From: Oscillospiraceae bacterium
GTDB taxonomy: Bacteria > Bacillota > Clostridia > Oscillospirales > Oscillospiraceae
DNA: 16,309 bases
Assembly: GCA_020025615.1 (NCBI GenBank)
Contig: JAHHRT010000025.1
Location: forward strand, 1 to 16,309
Reading direction: 5' to 3'
Shown here one piece after another: positions 6,631-13,792 of this stretch (positions are counted from its first letter, which is position 1; every line of letters starts with the position of its first letter). A program made the position numbers and the translations under genes. The notes beneath the pieces are model-generated. The model ran no database searches, was not told the DNA's origin, and saw only the letters and a list, made by a program, of their open reading frames with translations.

Positions 6631-9600
6631 TTAGTGGTAGGTGATATAGTCCATATAGCGCATCAGCGCATCACTGCGGACTTCCCAAGCCGTCAAATCT
6701 GTAAGGGGCTGAGCGTCATCTTCGGTGAAGGCCTGGGGGTGCGGGGAGATGACCAGACGTATATTTTTGGCATCGAATTGAAGCACTGCGGCAATCTCGT
6801 GGATGGGGTCCAGCAGCAAAACTGAGGAGGCACCGATTCCAGGCTCTCGATATTCAACGTTGAGCAGTTCCTCTGCGGTGCAGTCTTCCGTGCGCATTAC
6901 CGGGGTAAAGTCCTCCGGACGAAGGGTATTCAGCATTTGGAGTAGTATCTGGGTGCGGGGGCGGCACAAATATTTCGTAATTGGCTCCTCACGGTCGTTC
7001 ATCATCAGGAAGAAGTTATTGGGAGCGTTGGTGAGCCGTGCCTCCTGAATCTGGGACAGCTTCAGTCCCTGGGTCCAGGTCCAGGGCTGGGAGAGGTCTG
7101 CATAGGGGCTTCCGGATACGGACTCCCGAACCACCGGGTCCAGATAGGCACTGACCAGCTGTTCAAGCTCCTGGGGATTTTGAATCCGGTAGACATTCAC
7201 ATAACACGCTTCGTTTTCGCTCTGGGGATTGGTTTCCGGCAGATACAGAAGGGAGAGACCGTTTTGCAGCCAAAGCGTCAGCTGGTCATGGTTGGGAACT
7301 CGATAATCCCGAAAGACCATCTGAATTCGGTCCTGGGAATCTTCTGCGGTGCTGTCCAGGAGAATATGGGATTGAAGGGGCGCGGTATCGCATAGGGTAC
7401 TGTGGAAAAGGGAGATAAAGTCCGCAAGCTCTTGGTCCTGGGAAATATCGACCCTCTGATTTCCCTGAATCAGCTCCACTGAGCTGAGACCGGCGAACCC
7501 TGTGAGCTGGGAAAGATTCTGCACAGCAGGGGTAGTCAAATATGCCTGTTTGCTGATGGCATCGATTTCCTTTGCGTAAAGTCCGACCCAATCTTCGGCA
7601 CCCTGGGTGTCCAGGACTAAAACATAGTCGGTTCCGGGGACTGCCTGAAGGCGTGTCTGGGTTTCTGAATCATGGGCGGCGGAATCATCGGGCAGACAGT
7701 GGTAATAAATCCAGCCCAGGGATTCGCCTTTGGGGCGGCAGCGAATACCAAAGCCAGTGCCGGGGGCGGTATGGGAAACCGTTACATACTCCCAGTCTCC
7801 CGGTAGTGTGACCGTCAGTTCTGAGCCCGCTGCACAGACTTGAACGGTTTGGGGCGGTTCTATGCCGGGAGTTTGGCCCAGCTGCACGGTGGAGGGATAG
7901 AGCAGAAATTGCTCCATGCAGGAACGAAGGGCTTCGTCCTGAATTTCCCAGGCGGAGAGGCTGTAAAGCGGATGCTCTTCCCACTGCTGTCCGAAAAATT
8001 CTGCTTCATCCCGGGAAACGAGAAGCGTTACGCGCTGACCGTCGTATTGAAGCACTGCGGCAATTTGGTGAATGGGGTCGTCCAGCACAATGGACACGGT
8101 TTCGGTACGGTTGGAAAGCTCCACAATTTGTTTGGCGGTGCTGCCGGTGGGCGGTGTTACGGGAGAAAAAGCCTGCTGTTTTAATCCGTTCAGTACAGAA
8201 ATCAGCGCCTCTGCTTGAGAATTTGTGCAGTAACCAACGATGGTAGTGCCTGCCATGCGCTCGCTGCTAATATCATAGAAGGGGTTTGCCCGGACATATC
8301 GGGCCTGGGCAATTTGAGAAAGGTCCAGTCCCTGGGTCCAGGACCATGGCTGAGAGAGATCTGCATAGGGGGCACCGGTGACTTCCTTTTCTGCCACCGG
8401 GGTGCCGTAACGTTCCAGAAATTCCAGAATCTGCCCGGGCTCCTTTACGGTGTAAACAGACAGCGGGGTATCTGCGAAATCGGCAGGATCGTTTTCGTTT
8501 TGGGGCAGGTAGAGGGTGGAGAAATCCTCCGAAAAGGCAAGATTTCTCGTCTCTCCGTCCCAGAGAAGAGAAACGGAAACCACATCGGTTCCTTTTGCGG
8601 CCGCGGATTCCGGGGTGCAGGTAACCTTTTCCATCATATGGCAGCAGGCGTCCAGTGCCTCCGGGTGGCAGAGGGTTAATTGGGTGCCGGAGGTATCTAC
8701 CACCAGCTGGGACAGCCCGGACAGTCCGGTGAGCTCTGCCAGCGTGTGCTTGGCGGGCATGGTGGCAAAGCACAGCGCCACGACTACCAGAGCAATCAGC
8801 CCCAGGGCTTTCAGAATGAAAGAGGGTTTTTGATAGTGCAGCACATCCTGAATCCGCTGTTTGACGCTGACTTCTCCAAAGGCCACGGGACAGATGCTGA
8901 GGTGCCTGGGAACACTGCAATTCAGCAGTGCCGTAGCGTAGCGGGCCTGCTGCTGGCGGGACAGTCCCCGAATCACCCGCTGGTCACAGGCGGATTCAAT
9001 ATCCCGACACAGGAGAATGTAGGCAATCCACATCAGGGGATTGAACCAATGAACAGCCAGCAGGGCAAAGCCCAGTGGCTTCCACCAGTGGTCCTTCCAT
9101 TTGAGGTGCATTCTCTCATGGGCCAGTACATACTGGGTTTCCTCTGCTCCCAAATCAGAGGGGAGATAGATTCTGGGACGGAAAATTCCCAGCAGGAAAG
9201 GGCTTCCAATGTCGTCGCACAGATAGATACCCTCGTCATTTTGCAGAGAAACAGCGGTCTGCCGGTGAATTTTCAGAAAGCTGACCAGGGCATAACTGCA
9301 CATTCCGGCGCCGCCAAGGAGCCAGACTGCGGCTCCAACGGTTCCCCAAATGTCAACGGGTTCAGCACGATTGGGATTTTCCAGAACCGCCGGGGTGTGC
9401 TGGGGGACCTGTTCGGAAATCACAGGTGCGCTTTGCTCCCAGTCCACGGGGAGGTCCCGAACAGGCGCTTCTGCCGGAGCTGTATCTGGAATCGAAGCCG
9501 GGGCCGCTGGGGGCAGGGCAATTTCTATGGGTTCCCGGCGGGGAAGGGGTGTCTGAGGAACCAGGCTCATGGAGCTTTCAATGGAGAAAGGACAGAGAAG

Positions 9601-9741
9601 CCGCAGGGCAACCAAGGCCCAGAGGGCACAAATCATACCTTTAGGCGCTTTTTTCAGAAGCAGCCGGGCGGCAAGAACTGCCAGCACCAGAAAGCTTGCC
9701 GAGAAGGAGAGCCTTAGAAGATTCCAAAATAACGCAGTCAT
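6631..9741 (-). CDS. BlaR1/MecR1-like M56 metallopeptidase sensor with large duplicated outer region
   Basis: The 1036-residue protein is an integral membrane sensor-protease expected to relieve repression by the BlaI-type protein encoded just before it. Membrane spans are near residues 4-28, 36-54, 130-156, 222-246 and 308-328. The cytoplasmic zinc-protease site is intact: His208-Glu-Arg-Met-His212 with Glu249 in DIESACD as the likely third ligand. Beyond residue 330 about 705 residues should lie outside the membrane. They are not the class D beta-lactamase-like sensor of BlaR1 or MecR1. Instead two related modules (about 333-616 and 741-1036) share PYADLSQPWxWTQGLxLSQI, DPIHxIAAVLQ and LSAWE or LTAWE motifs, separated by a distinct beta-rich stretch (about 620-735). 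The start at 9741 has GAGGAGG upstream, inside the end of the repressor gene; the gap is 2 bases, so translation is probably coupled. The ligand is unknown. Confidence 0.9.
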   Translation of the reverse strand: MTALFWNLLRLSFSASFLVLAVLAARLLLKKAPKGMICALWALVALRLLCPFSIESSMSLVPQTPLPRREPIEIALPPAAPASIPDTAPAEAPVRDLPVDWEQSAPVISEQVPQHTPAVLENPNRAEPVDIWGTVGAAVWLLGGAGMCSYALVSFLKIHRQTAVSLQNDEGIYLCDDIGSPFLLGIFRPRIYLPSDLGAEETQYVLAHERMHLKWKDHWWKPLGFALLAVHWFNPLMWIAYILLCRDIESACDQRVIRGLSRQQQARYATALLNCSVPRHLSICPVAFGEVSVKQRIQDVLHYQKPSFILKALGLIALVVVALCFATMPAKHTLAELTGLSGLSQLVVDTSGTQLTLCHPEALDACCHMMEKVTCTPESAAAKGTDVVSVSLLWDGETRNLAFSEDFSTLYLPQNENDPADFADTPLSVYTVKEPGQILEFLERYGTPVAEKEVTGAPYADLSQPWSWTQGLDLSQIAQARYVRANPFYDISSERMAGTTIVGYCTNSQAEALISVLNGLKQQAFSPVTPPTGSTAKQIVELSNRTETVSIVLDDPIHQIAAVLQYDGQRVTLLVSRDEAEFFGQQWEEHPLYSLSAWEIQDEALRSCMEQFLLYPSTVQLGQTPGIEPPQTVQVCAAGSELTVTLPGDWEYVTVSHTAPGTGFGIRCRPKGESLGWIYYHCLPDDSAAHDSETQTRLQAVPGTDYVLVLDTQGAEDWVGLYAKEIDAISKQAYLTTPAVQNLSQLTGFAGLSSVELIQGNQRVDISQDQELADFISLFHSTLCDTAPLQSHILLDSTAEDSQDRIQMVFRDYRVPNHDQLTLWLQNGLSLLYLPETNPQSENEACYVNVYRIQNPQELEQLVSAYLDPVVRESVSGSPYADLSQPWTWTQGLKLSQIQEARLTNAPNNFFLMMNDREEPITKYLCRPRTQILLQMLNTLRPEDFTPVMRTEDCTAEELLNVEYREPGIGASSVLLLDPIHEIAAVLQFDAKNIRLVISPHPQAFTEDDAQPLTDLTAWEVRSDALMRYMDYITYH
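6634..8745 (-). repeat. Internal duplication in the sensor gene (modules 7894-8745 and 6634-7521)
   Basis: Two stretches of the sensor gene code for related modules of about 285-295 residues. At DNA level similarity is patchy but includes an identical 17-base block, CAGTCCCTGGGTCCAGG, at 8326-8342 and 7063-7079. Motifs align in order: GLS(Q/S), the LYLP motif, (K/R)ExVxGxPYADLSQPW, LDDPIHQIAAVLQ versus LLDPIHEIAAVLQ, and the AWE motif near the end. The divergence shows an old duplication rather than a recent one. Confidence 0.8.
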
Positions 9742-9743
9742 GG

Positions 9744-10106
9744 TTATTCCTCCTCAAAATTCTCAATCATTTTGCGCAGTTCCGATATTTCCTGTTTTGA
9801 AAGAGCTCTTCGAGAGGTAAAGGCGGCGATAAAGGCGGGGAGAGAGCCCTGAAAGCTTTCTTCCACAACGGCCTCGCTCTGCCGGGCGTAAAATCCATCC
9901 CGGCTGATGCGGGCATCGACCATCCCGTCGCTGTTGACGAAGATTCCCCGCTCACAGAGCTTTCGGAGTACGGTATAGGTGGTAGACTTCTTCCAGTTCA
10001 GCGTCTGCTCAGCCAGGGATACCAGCTCCCGAGAGGGGAGCGGGGCATTGTCCCAGATGAGATCTGCAAATCGGGACTCTACAGCCCCTAGCTTCCAATC
10101 TTCCAA
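9744..10106 (-). CDS. BlaI/MecI/CopY-family transcriptional repressor
   Basis: The 120-residue protein is a winged-helix repressor of the BlaI/MecI family: an N-terminal DNA-binding domain (about 6-68, with LGAVESRFADLIW, a recognition region around LNWKKSTTYTVLRKL and a wing at GIFVNSDG) and a C-terminal dimerisation helix pair (about 78-117). Family members bind palindromes as dimers and are inactivated by proteolysis when the partner sensor is triggered. The start is TTG at 10106, preceded by AAGGAGGT with a 7-base spacing; no ATG fits as well, and the UUG start may keep levels low. It is the first gene of the operon, 2 bases before the sensor gene. It probably represses its own operon through the sites at 10125-10171. 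Its effector and regulon beyond this operon are unknown. Confidence 0.92.
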   Translation of the reverse strand: MEDWKLGAVESRFADLIWDNAPLPSRELVSLAEQTLNWKKSTTYTVLRKLCERGIFVNSDGMVDARISRDGFYARQSEAVVEESFQGSLPAFIAAFTSRRALSKQEISELRKMIENFEEE

Positions 10107-10124
10107 TGATGTGACCTCCTTCTT

Positions 10125-10171
10125 GGTCTATAGTCAATAAACCTTTTCTTTTAGTCTACTTCCTATAAACC
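10125..10171. promoter_or_regulatory. Two BlaI-type operator-like dyads over the operon promoter
   Basis: On the minus strand 10143-10125 reads GGTTTATTG-A-CTATAGACC, a dyad with 7 of 9 half-site positions matching. 28 bases upstream, 10171-10153 reads GGTTTATAG-G-AAGTAGACT, a weaker dyad (4 of 9) sharing the same left half. Three of the four half-sites fit GGTYTATWG. One site overlaps the -10 box and spacer; the other begins a few bases after the expected transcription start, where bound repressor would block transcription. Assignment to the repressor encoded next door is inference. Confidence 0.6.
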
Positions 10172-10181
10172 AATCTGTCAA
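10153..10181 (-). promoter_or_regulatory. Sigma-A promoter of the repressor-sensor-PBP-like operon
   Basis: On the minus strand a perfect TTGACA (10176-10181) and TAGACT (10153-10158, four of six) are spaced by exactly 17 bases. Transcription should start near 10146, about 40 bases before the TTG start of the repressor. Confidence 0.75.
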
Positions 10182-10305
10182 GGCTGTTTTCTCACAGTTG
10201 GGGAAACTTAAGAGAAACTTCAAATTTACAGGAACGCTGTCGAGGAAAAATGCTGGAAAAAAACGCCGGTGTGTGGTATGGTATGGAAAAAAGGAGGCGT
10301 ATGCC

Positions 10306-11409
10306 ATGTCGGATGTACGGGACTATGTGCGTTGGCGGGGAGACCTGACCTTTTCTCAGGACCCACCCAACCCAGTGGATGCTTTGGTTTTTTCTGCGCT
10401 CTCTTATATTCACTTCGGAGATCTTCTGAAAACGGACACCCCCAGGCTCCTCCGGGATGTGGCGGAGGAATTTATGCAGCAGGAGAACCTGGAAAGCCGG
10501 GTCCGCTCGAAAAGCGATACGGAGCTTCTGCCCCTTGCGGGGGTGAGTACTCGGTTTGGACTGACCAGACTTTGCTATTATCGGGATATTCTGGACCCAC
10601 AGCAGGATACCCAGTTTGCGGCGGTGACCTTCCTCCTGGATGACGGCAGTGCGTTTCTGGCGTTCCGGGGCACGGACTCCACGGTGGTGGGGTGGAAGGA
10701 AGATTTCAATATGAGCTTCCAGCAGACCGTTCCTGCCCAGCGGTTGGCTCTGCAATATACCCGGGAGGTGGCTTCCGATTATGTGGGCCCCATCCGCCTG
10801 TGCGGTCATTCCAAGGGCGGCAATATGGCGGTGTTTGCAGCGGCGCGCAGCTCACCTCAGCTGCAAAAGCGTATTCTGGATGTTTATAATAATGATGGGC
10901 CCGGCTTCAGCGACTATATGATGGGAGATCCGGGATACCGGGCGATGGTGCCCAGAATTCACACCTTTGTGCCCCAGTCCTCCATCATCGGTATGCTCAT
11001 GGACCATGAGGAGCCCTATACCATTATAAAAAGCAAGCAGATCGGCCTTATGCAGCATGACATCTATAATTGGGAGATCATCGGCCCGGGATTTGTCCGC
11101 ATGGAGGAGATTACCGCCGATTCCCGCTTCCTCAACGAGACCATCCGCAATTGGGCGGCAGGGCTTTCCAACCAGGAGCGCAACCAAATCGTGGATGCCA
11201 TGTTCAGCCTGCTGGCAGAGGGAAATGTAGAGGACGCTACGGAGATTCTGCACCCCAGACATATCCGCAGCTATCTCAAGATTCTGGGAGCCAACGAGCA
11301 GATGCGAAAGCTCCTTTCCAGTGAGTTCCAGAACTTCCTGGAAGCGGCACGAAAGACCATGGTTCAAATCTCCAGCCAGAAGGAGCTGGAAGCCCCCAAG
11401 CAGTCATAA
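10306..11409 (+). CDS. Mbeg1-like (DUF2974) alpha/beta-hydrolase family protein
   Basis: The 367-residue protein resembles the Mbeg1-like/DUF2974 family, related to class 3 lipases; its substrate is not known. FRGTD (120-124) is the family's oxyanion-side motif. GHSKGGNMA (167-175) is a nucleophile elbow with Ser169. A likely acid is in NNDGPGF (Asp197) and a likely base is His251 in MQHDIYNW, so the catalytic triad looks complete. There is no signal peptide or membrane span, so it is probably cytoplasmic. The open frame begins at 10198, but AAAAAAGGAGG lies 8 bases before the ATG at 10306, and the family's usual start (YVRWRGDLTF) follows directly, so I chose 10306. It is transcribed away from the BlaI-type operon; a plus-strand promoter is not obvious. 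A shared strong terminator follows. Confidence 0.85.
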   Translation: MSDVRDYVRWRGDLTFSQDPPNPVDALVFSALSYIHFGDLLKTDTPRLLRDVAEEFMQQENLESRVRSKSDTELLPLAGVSTRFGLTRLCYYRDILDPQQDTQFAAVTFLLDDGSAFLAFRGTDSTVVGWKEDFNMSFQQTVPAQRLALQYTREVASDYVGPIRLCGHSKGGNMAVFAAARSSPQLQKRILDVYNNDGPGFSDYMMGDPGYRAMVPRIHTFVPQSSIIGMLMDHEEPYTIIKSKQIGLMQHDIYNWEIIGPGFVRMEEITADSRFLNETIRNWAAGLSNQERNQIVDAMFSLLAEGNVEDATEILHPRHIRSYLKILGANEQMRKLLSSEFQNFLEAARKTMVQISSQKELEAPKQS

Positions 11410-11460
11410 ATCAAACAGAATCAGAAAGGTTCTGCTGTATCATTCACTTTCTAAAAAATG

Positions 11461-11515
11461 AAAATAGGCGTAGGAAACGGAGAATATCCCGGTTCCTACG
11501 CCTATTTTATTTTGT
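11461..11515. terminator. Bidirectional intrinsic terminator between convergent genes
   Basis: A 16-bp perfect stem (11461-11476 with 11493-11508) is capped by an inner CGG/CCG pairing. On the plus strand it ends in TTTTATTTTG and on the minus strand in TTTTCATTTTTT. It can serve both the hydrolase gene (plus) and the zinc-ribbon membrane protein gene (minus). Confidence 0.9.
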
Positions 11516-11571
11516 CTGAAAAAACGATTCTGGAATAGCTGCTTTTTGGAAGAAGCAGCCGGCGGAAATAC

Positions 11572-12030
11572 TTAACCCAGGAAGGGAATATTGCGAATGA
11601 GCCAGGGGTCAATGGCCTTGCCCTGGCAGACATCTACAATTGCAATGACCCGAAGCACCAGCAGAACAGCCATGAGAATGGCTCCGGCAATGGGAACCAC
11701 CACAGTCCAGGCCAGCGCACCCATAACAAGACCCAGAGCCACATTCAGAAGCATGAACTTCAGGGACAGACGAATGTGATATTCCAGATAGCGGGACTTG
11801 GGCCGTGCCAGCAGGGAAATCAGAATACCGGGCACACTGAGCAGATAGCAGCACAGGGCAAAAATCTTAGTATCTGCAATATCCTGCTTGTCGTAGTCGG
11901 CGGTATGATTCCAGGGGTTGGCCGTCGCGGAGGGACGGTAAACGGGCTGACCATTCAAAGGAGCGTTGCAGTTAGAGCAAAAAGCAGCGCTGTCATCGTT
12001 GGCTGCATTGCAGTTGGGGCAGTTTTTCAT
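11572..12030 (-). CDS. Small zinc-ribbon membrane protein, DUF4870-like
   Basis: The 152-residue protein begins with a zinc ribbon (CPNC at residues 4-7 and CSNC at 18-21), a flexible polar linker, and then a compact membrane domain with spans near 57-75, about 92-112 and 113-135. The order of a soluble segment KIFALCCYLL, a short RPKSRYLEYHIR loop and two further spans resembles DUF4870 proteins; function is unknown. The ribbon should be cytoplasmic. The start ATG is preceded by AGAAAGGTGG at a 6-base spacing. It has its own promoter and shares a terminator with the convergent hydrolase gene, so it appears to be a single-gene unit. Confidence 0.82.
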   Translation of the reverse strand: MKNCPNCNAANDDSAAFCSNCNAPLNGQPVYRPSATANPWNHTADYDKQDIADTKIFALCCYLLSVPGILISLLARPKSRYLEYHIRLSLKFMLLNVALGLVMGALAWTVVVPIAGAILMAVLLVLRVIAIVDVCQGKAIDPWLIRNIPFLG

Positions 12031-12065
12031 GGGAATCCACCTTTCTTTTATTAAAATCTATTTTT

Positions 12066-12094
12066 ATTTTATATTTTTGAAAATCCCTTGTCAA
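12066..12094 (-). promoter_or_regulatory. Sigma-A promoter of the zinc-ribbon membrane protein gene
   Basis: On the minus strand a perfect TTGACA (12089-12094) and TAAAAT (12066-12071, five of six) are spaced by 17 bases in an AT-rich tract, about 35 bases before the start codon. Confidence 0.75.
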
Positions 12095-12122
12095 TACCAT
12101 GGAAAAATTTTCAAAAGTGCCC

Positions 12123-12158
12123 AAAAAATCAGGTGCACCCCGAAGGATGCACCTGATT
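12123..12158 (-). terminator. Intrinsic terminator of the aminotransferase gene
   Basis: A perfect 11-bp stem (AATCAGGTGCA with TGCACCTGATT) encloses a 10-base loop just beyond the aminotransferase stop; on the minus strand it runs into TTTTTT. No comparable U run follows on the plus strand. Confidence 0.88.
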
Positions 12159-12168
12159 GAAAGGTATG

Positions 12169-13446
12169 TTATTTATTCAGCAGCTTTTCCAGGGCAGCCA
12201 GCTTAATGCAGGTGCAGAACACTTCCATAGCCTGCTTGAGCTCGTCCAGAGGGGGCAGGCTGGGGGCAATGCGGATATTGCTGTCGTTGGGGTCGATGCC
12301 ATAGGGGAAGGTGGCACCGGCCTTGGTCATGATGACACCGGCCTGCTTGCACAGCTCCAGGGCCCGCTTGGCGGTGCCGTTCATGGTGTTGAGGCTGATA
12401 AAGTAACCGCCGGAAGGCTTGTTCCAGTTGGCAAAGCCCAGAGGTGCAATTTCTTCATCCAGCATGTCCAGAACCAGCCGGAACTTGGGAGCCATTAGAG
12501 AAGCATGGCCCTTCATGATTTCCAGGGTATGTGCTTTATTCTTCAGGAACCGTACATGGCGCAGCTGATTGACCTTATCATAGGAGATCATCTGCACACC
12601 GAAGATTCCGGTGAAGTAGTCGATATTGGCAGTGGATGCCGCCATGCAGGAGATACCGCCGCCTGCAAAGGTGATCTTAGAGGTGGAGGCGAACTCAAAG
12701 ACCATGTCGGGATTGCCGGCCTTTTCACACAGCTCCAGAATGTCAGGGAAGGGGACGTAGTCGCCAAAGAATTCGTGAATACTGTAGGCATTGTCCCAGA
12801 TCAGGGCAAAGTCAGGGGCAGCGGGCTTGAGGTTTGCAAACCGCTGAATGGTCTCATCACTGAAAATGATGCCGTCGGGGTTCGAGTACTTGGGAACACA
12901 CCAGAGCATCTTCACCTGGGGGTCCTTTACAAGCTCCTCTACCATGTCCATATCCGGGCCGGTGGGAGTCATGGGAACGGTGATGAGCTCAGCACCGAAG
13001 AATTCGCCGATGGCGAAGTGACGGTCATAGCCGGGAGCAGGGCAGAGGAACTTGACCTTCTCCTCCTTGCACCAGGGACGGGGGCTGTGGAGCAGACCAT
13101 GGGTAAAGGCACGGGAGACCACATCGAACATCATGTTCAGACTGGCAGCACCGCCCACAAAGACCTGCTCGGCCTTGCAGCCCAGAACATCGGCCCAGTA
13201 TTCCCGCGCACAGGGGAGACCTGCAAGCTCACCGTAATTTCGGGCATCAATATCGCCGTCGAAACAGTCTTCAGGCTTGGAGAGTACAGTGAGCAGATCG
13301 CTGACCATGTCCAGCTGCTTCTTAGAAGGCTTACCGCGGGCCATGTTGAGCTTCAGACCTTTTGCAATACAGGTATCAAAATCTGCCTTCGTCTGATTGT
13401 AGGCAGTATTCAGTTCTTCTGTGGTCATGCAAGAATAGGGGGTCAT
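12169..13446 (-). CDS. PLP-dependent aspartate aminotransferase-like enzyme (PF12897 type)
   Basis: The 425-residue cytoplasmic enzyme is a fold type I aminotransferase of the group typified by Corynebacterium AspT, so aspartate:2-oxoglutarate transamination is the likely reaction; substrate is inferred from family only. Visible features: ARGKPSKKQLD near residue 36, NYGELAGLPCAREYWADVLG (70-89), VGGAASLNMMFD for the cofactor phosphate, Asn189 in PKYSNPDG, Asp218 and Tyr221 in WDNAYS, the PLP lysine Lys257 in FASTSKITFAGGG, and Arg in NIRIAPSLPP near the end as the carboxylate-binding arginine. Length fits the family. Three ATGs are in frame at 13455, 13452 and 13446; AAAGG touches the first, so the third, with a 9-base spacing, is my choice. 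It is divergent from glutamine synthetase, and both act on the glutamate pool. Confidence 0.88.
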   Translation of the reverse strand: MTPYSCMTTEELNTAYNQTKADFDTCIAKGLKLNMARGKPSKKQLDMVSDLLTVLSKPEDCFDGDIDARNYGELAGLPCAREYWADVLGCKAEQVFVGGAASLNMMFDVVSRAFTHGLLHSPRPWCKEEKVKFLCPAPGYDRHFAIGEFFGAELITVPMTPTGPDMDMVEELVKDPQVKMLWCVPKYSNPDGIIFSDETIQRFANLKPAAPDFALIWDNAYSIHEFFGDYVPFPDILELCEKAGNPDMVFEFASTSKITFAGGGISCMAASTANIDYFTGIFGVQMISYDKVNQLRHVRFLKNKAHTLEIMKGHASLMAPKFRLVLDMLDEEIAPLGFANWNKPSGGYFISLNTMNGTAKRALELCKQAGVIMTKAGATFPYGIDPNDSNIRIAPSLPPLDELKQAMEVFCTCIKLAALEKLLNK

Positions 13447-13487
13447 GTCCATCATCCTTTCAGAATATTTTCTTATTTACGTCTATT

Positions 13488-13516
13488 ATTATATGCCACC
13501 GAAGATAAAAATGCAA
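13488..13516 (-). promoter_or_regulatory. Sigma-A promoter of the aminotransferase gene
   Basis: On the minus strand TTGCAT (13511-13516) and a perfect TATAAT (13488-13493) are spaced by 17 bases, roughly 35 bases before the coding start. Confidence 0.7.
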
Positions 13517-13519
13517 CAT

Positions 13520-13537
13520 TGAATTTTAGAAAATTCA
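13520..13537. promoter_or_regulatory. 8-bp inverted repeat between divergent nitrogen genes
   Basis: TGAATTTT-AG-AAAATTCA is a perfect 8-bp inverted repeat with a 2-base centre, directly upstream of the aminotransferase -35 box and 85 bases upstream of the glutamine synthetase -35 box. It is placed like an activator or repressor site, but AT-rich palindromes arise easily by chance, and no known consensus is claimed. Confidence 0.35.
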
Positions 13538-13621
13538 TTTTCGGAAATACGAATTCTGTATGTTTGGAGATATAGCCAAAAGGAGTACGACAGGGAAAGT
13601 TTTTTTGAACAGTTTCACTGC

Positions 13622-13650
13622 TTGCATTTTGCACATTACTGTCATACAAT
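13622..13650 (+). promoter_or_regulatory. Likely promoter of the glutamine synthetase gene
   Basis: TTGCAT (13622-13627) and TACAAT (13645-13650, five of six) are spaced by 17 bases. Transcription would start near 13657 and produce a leader of about 136 bases. The -35 box matches only three of six, which fits a promoter that needs activation. Confidence 0.5.
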
Positions 13651-13686
13651 CAGAATATTAGCTAAAAAATGTGGGGAAGCGACAAA

Positions 13687-13785
13687 AAGCCCGGATAAAT
13701 CCACGGCATCCTATGAAATTTTTAGGGTGATGGGCTTGCAGGCTGCCTCCTCATACCACTCGCAGGAACTGATTACGAAAGGATG
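13687..13785 (+). promoter_or_regulatory. Candidate structured leader of the glutamine synthetase mRNA
   Basis: Within the leader, AAGCCC (13687-13692) pairs with GGGCTT (13732-13737) to close a junction holding a small GGATAAATCC hairpin (13693-13702) and a 7-bp hairpin CATCCTA/TAGGGTG (13707-13713 and 13723-13729, one G-U pair). The strand CATCCT (13707-13712) is also exactly complementary to AGGATG (13780-13785), which includes the ribosome binding site of the gene. Pairing inside the junction would free that site; opening the junction would let it be masked. It matches no riboswitch class I know. It is inferred by eye only. Confidence 0.35.
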
Positions 13786-13792
13786 TATCGGC

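Noticed and set aside
8134..8145. STAK in the sensor's outer region (residues 533-536) as a penicillin-binding SxxK motif
   Set aside because: The matching position in the second copy of the module reads CTAE, no SxN or KTG partners follow at the right distances, and the surrounding region does not resemble the BlaR1 sensor domain.
13657..13792. ANTAR-target tandem hexaloops, purine, c-di-GMP or THF riboswitch in the glutamine synthetase leader
   Set aside because: The conserved loop bases and core sequences of these classes are not found, and no U-run terminator follows the hairpins.
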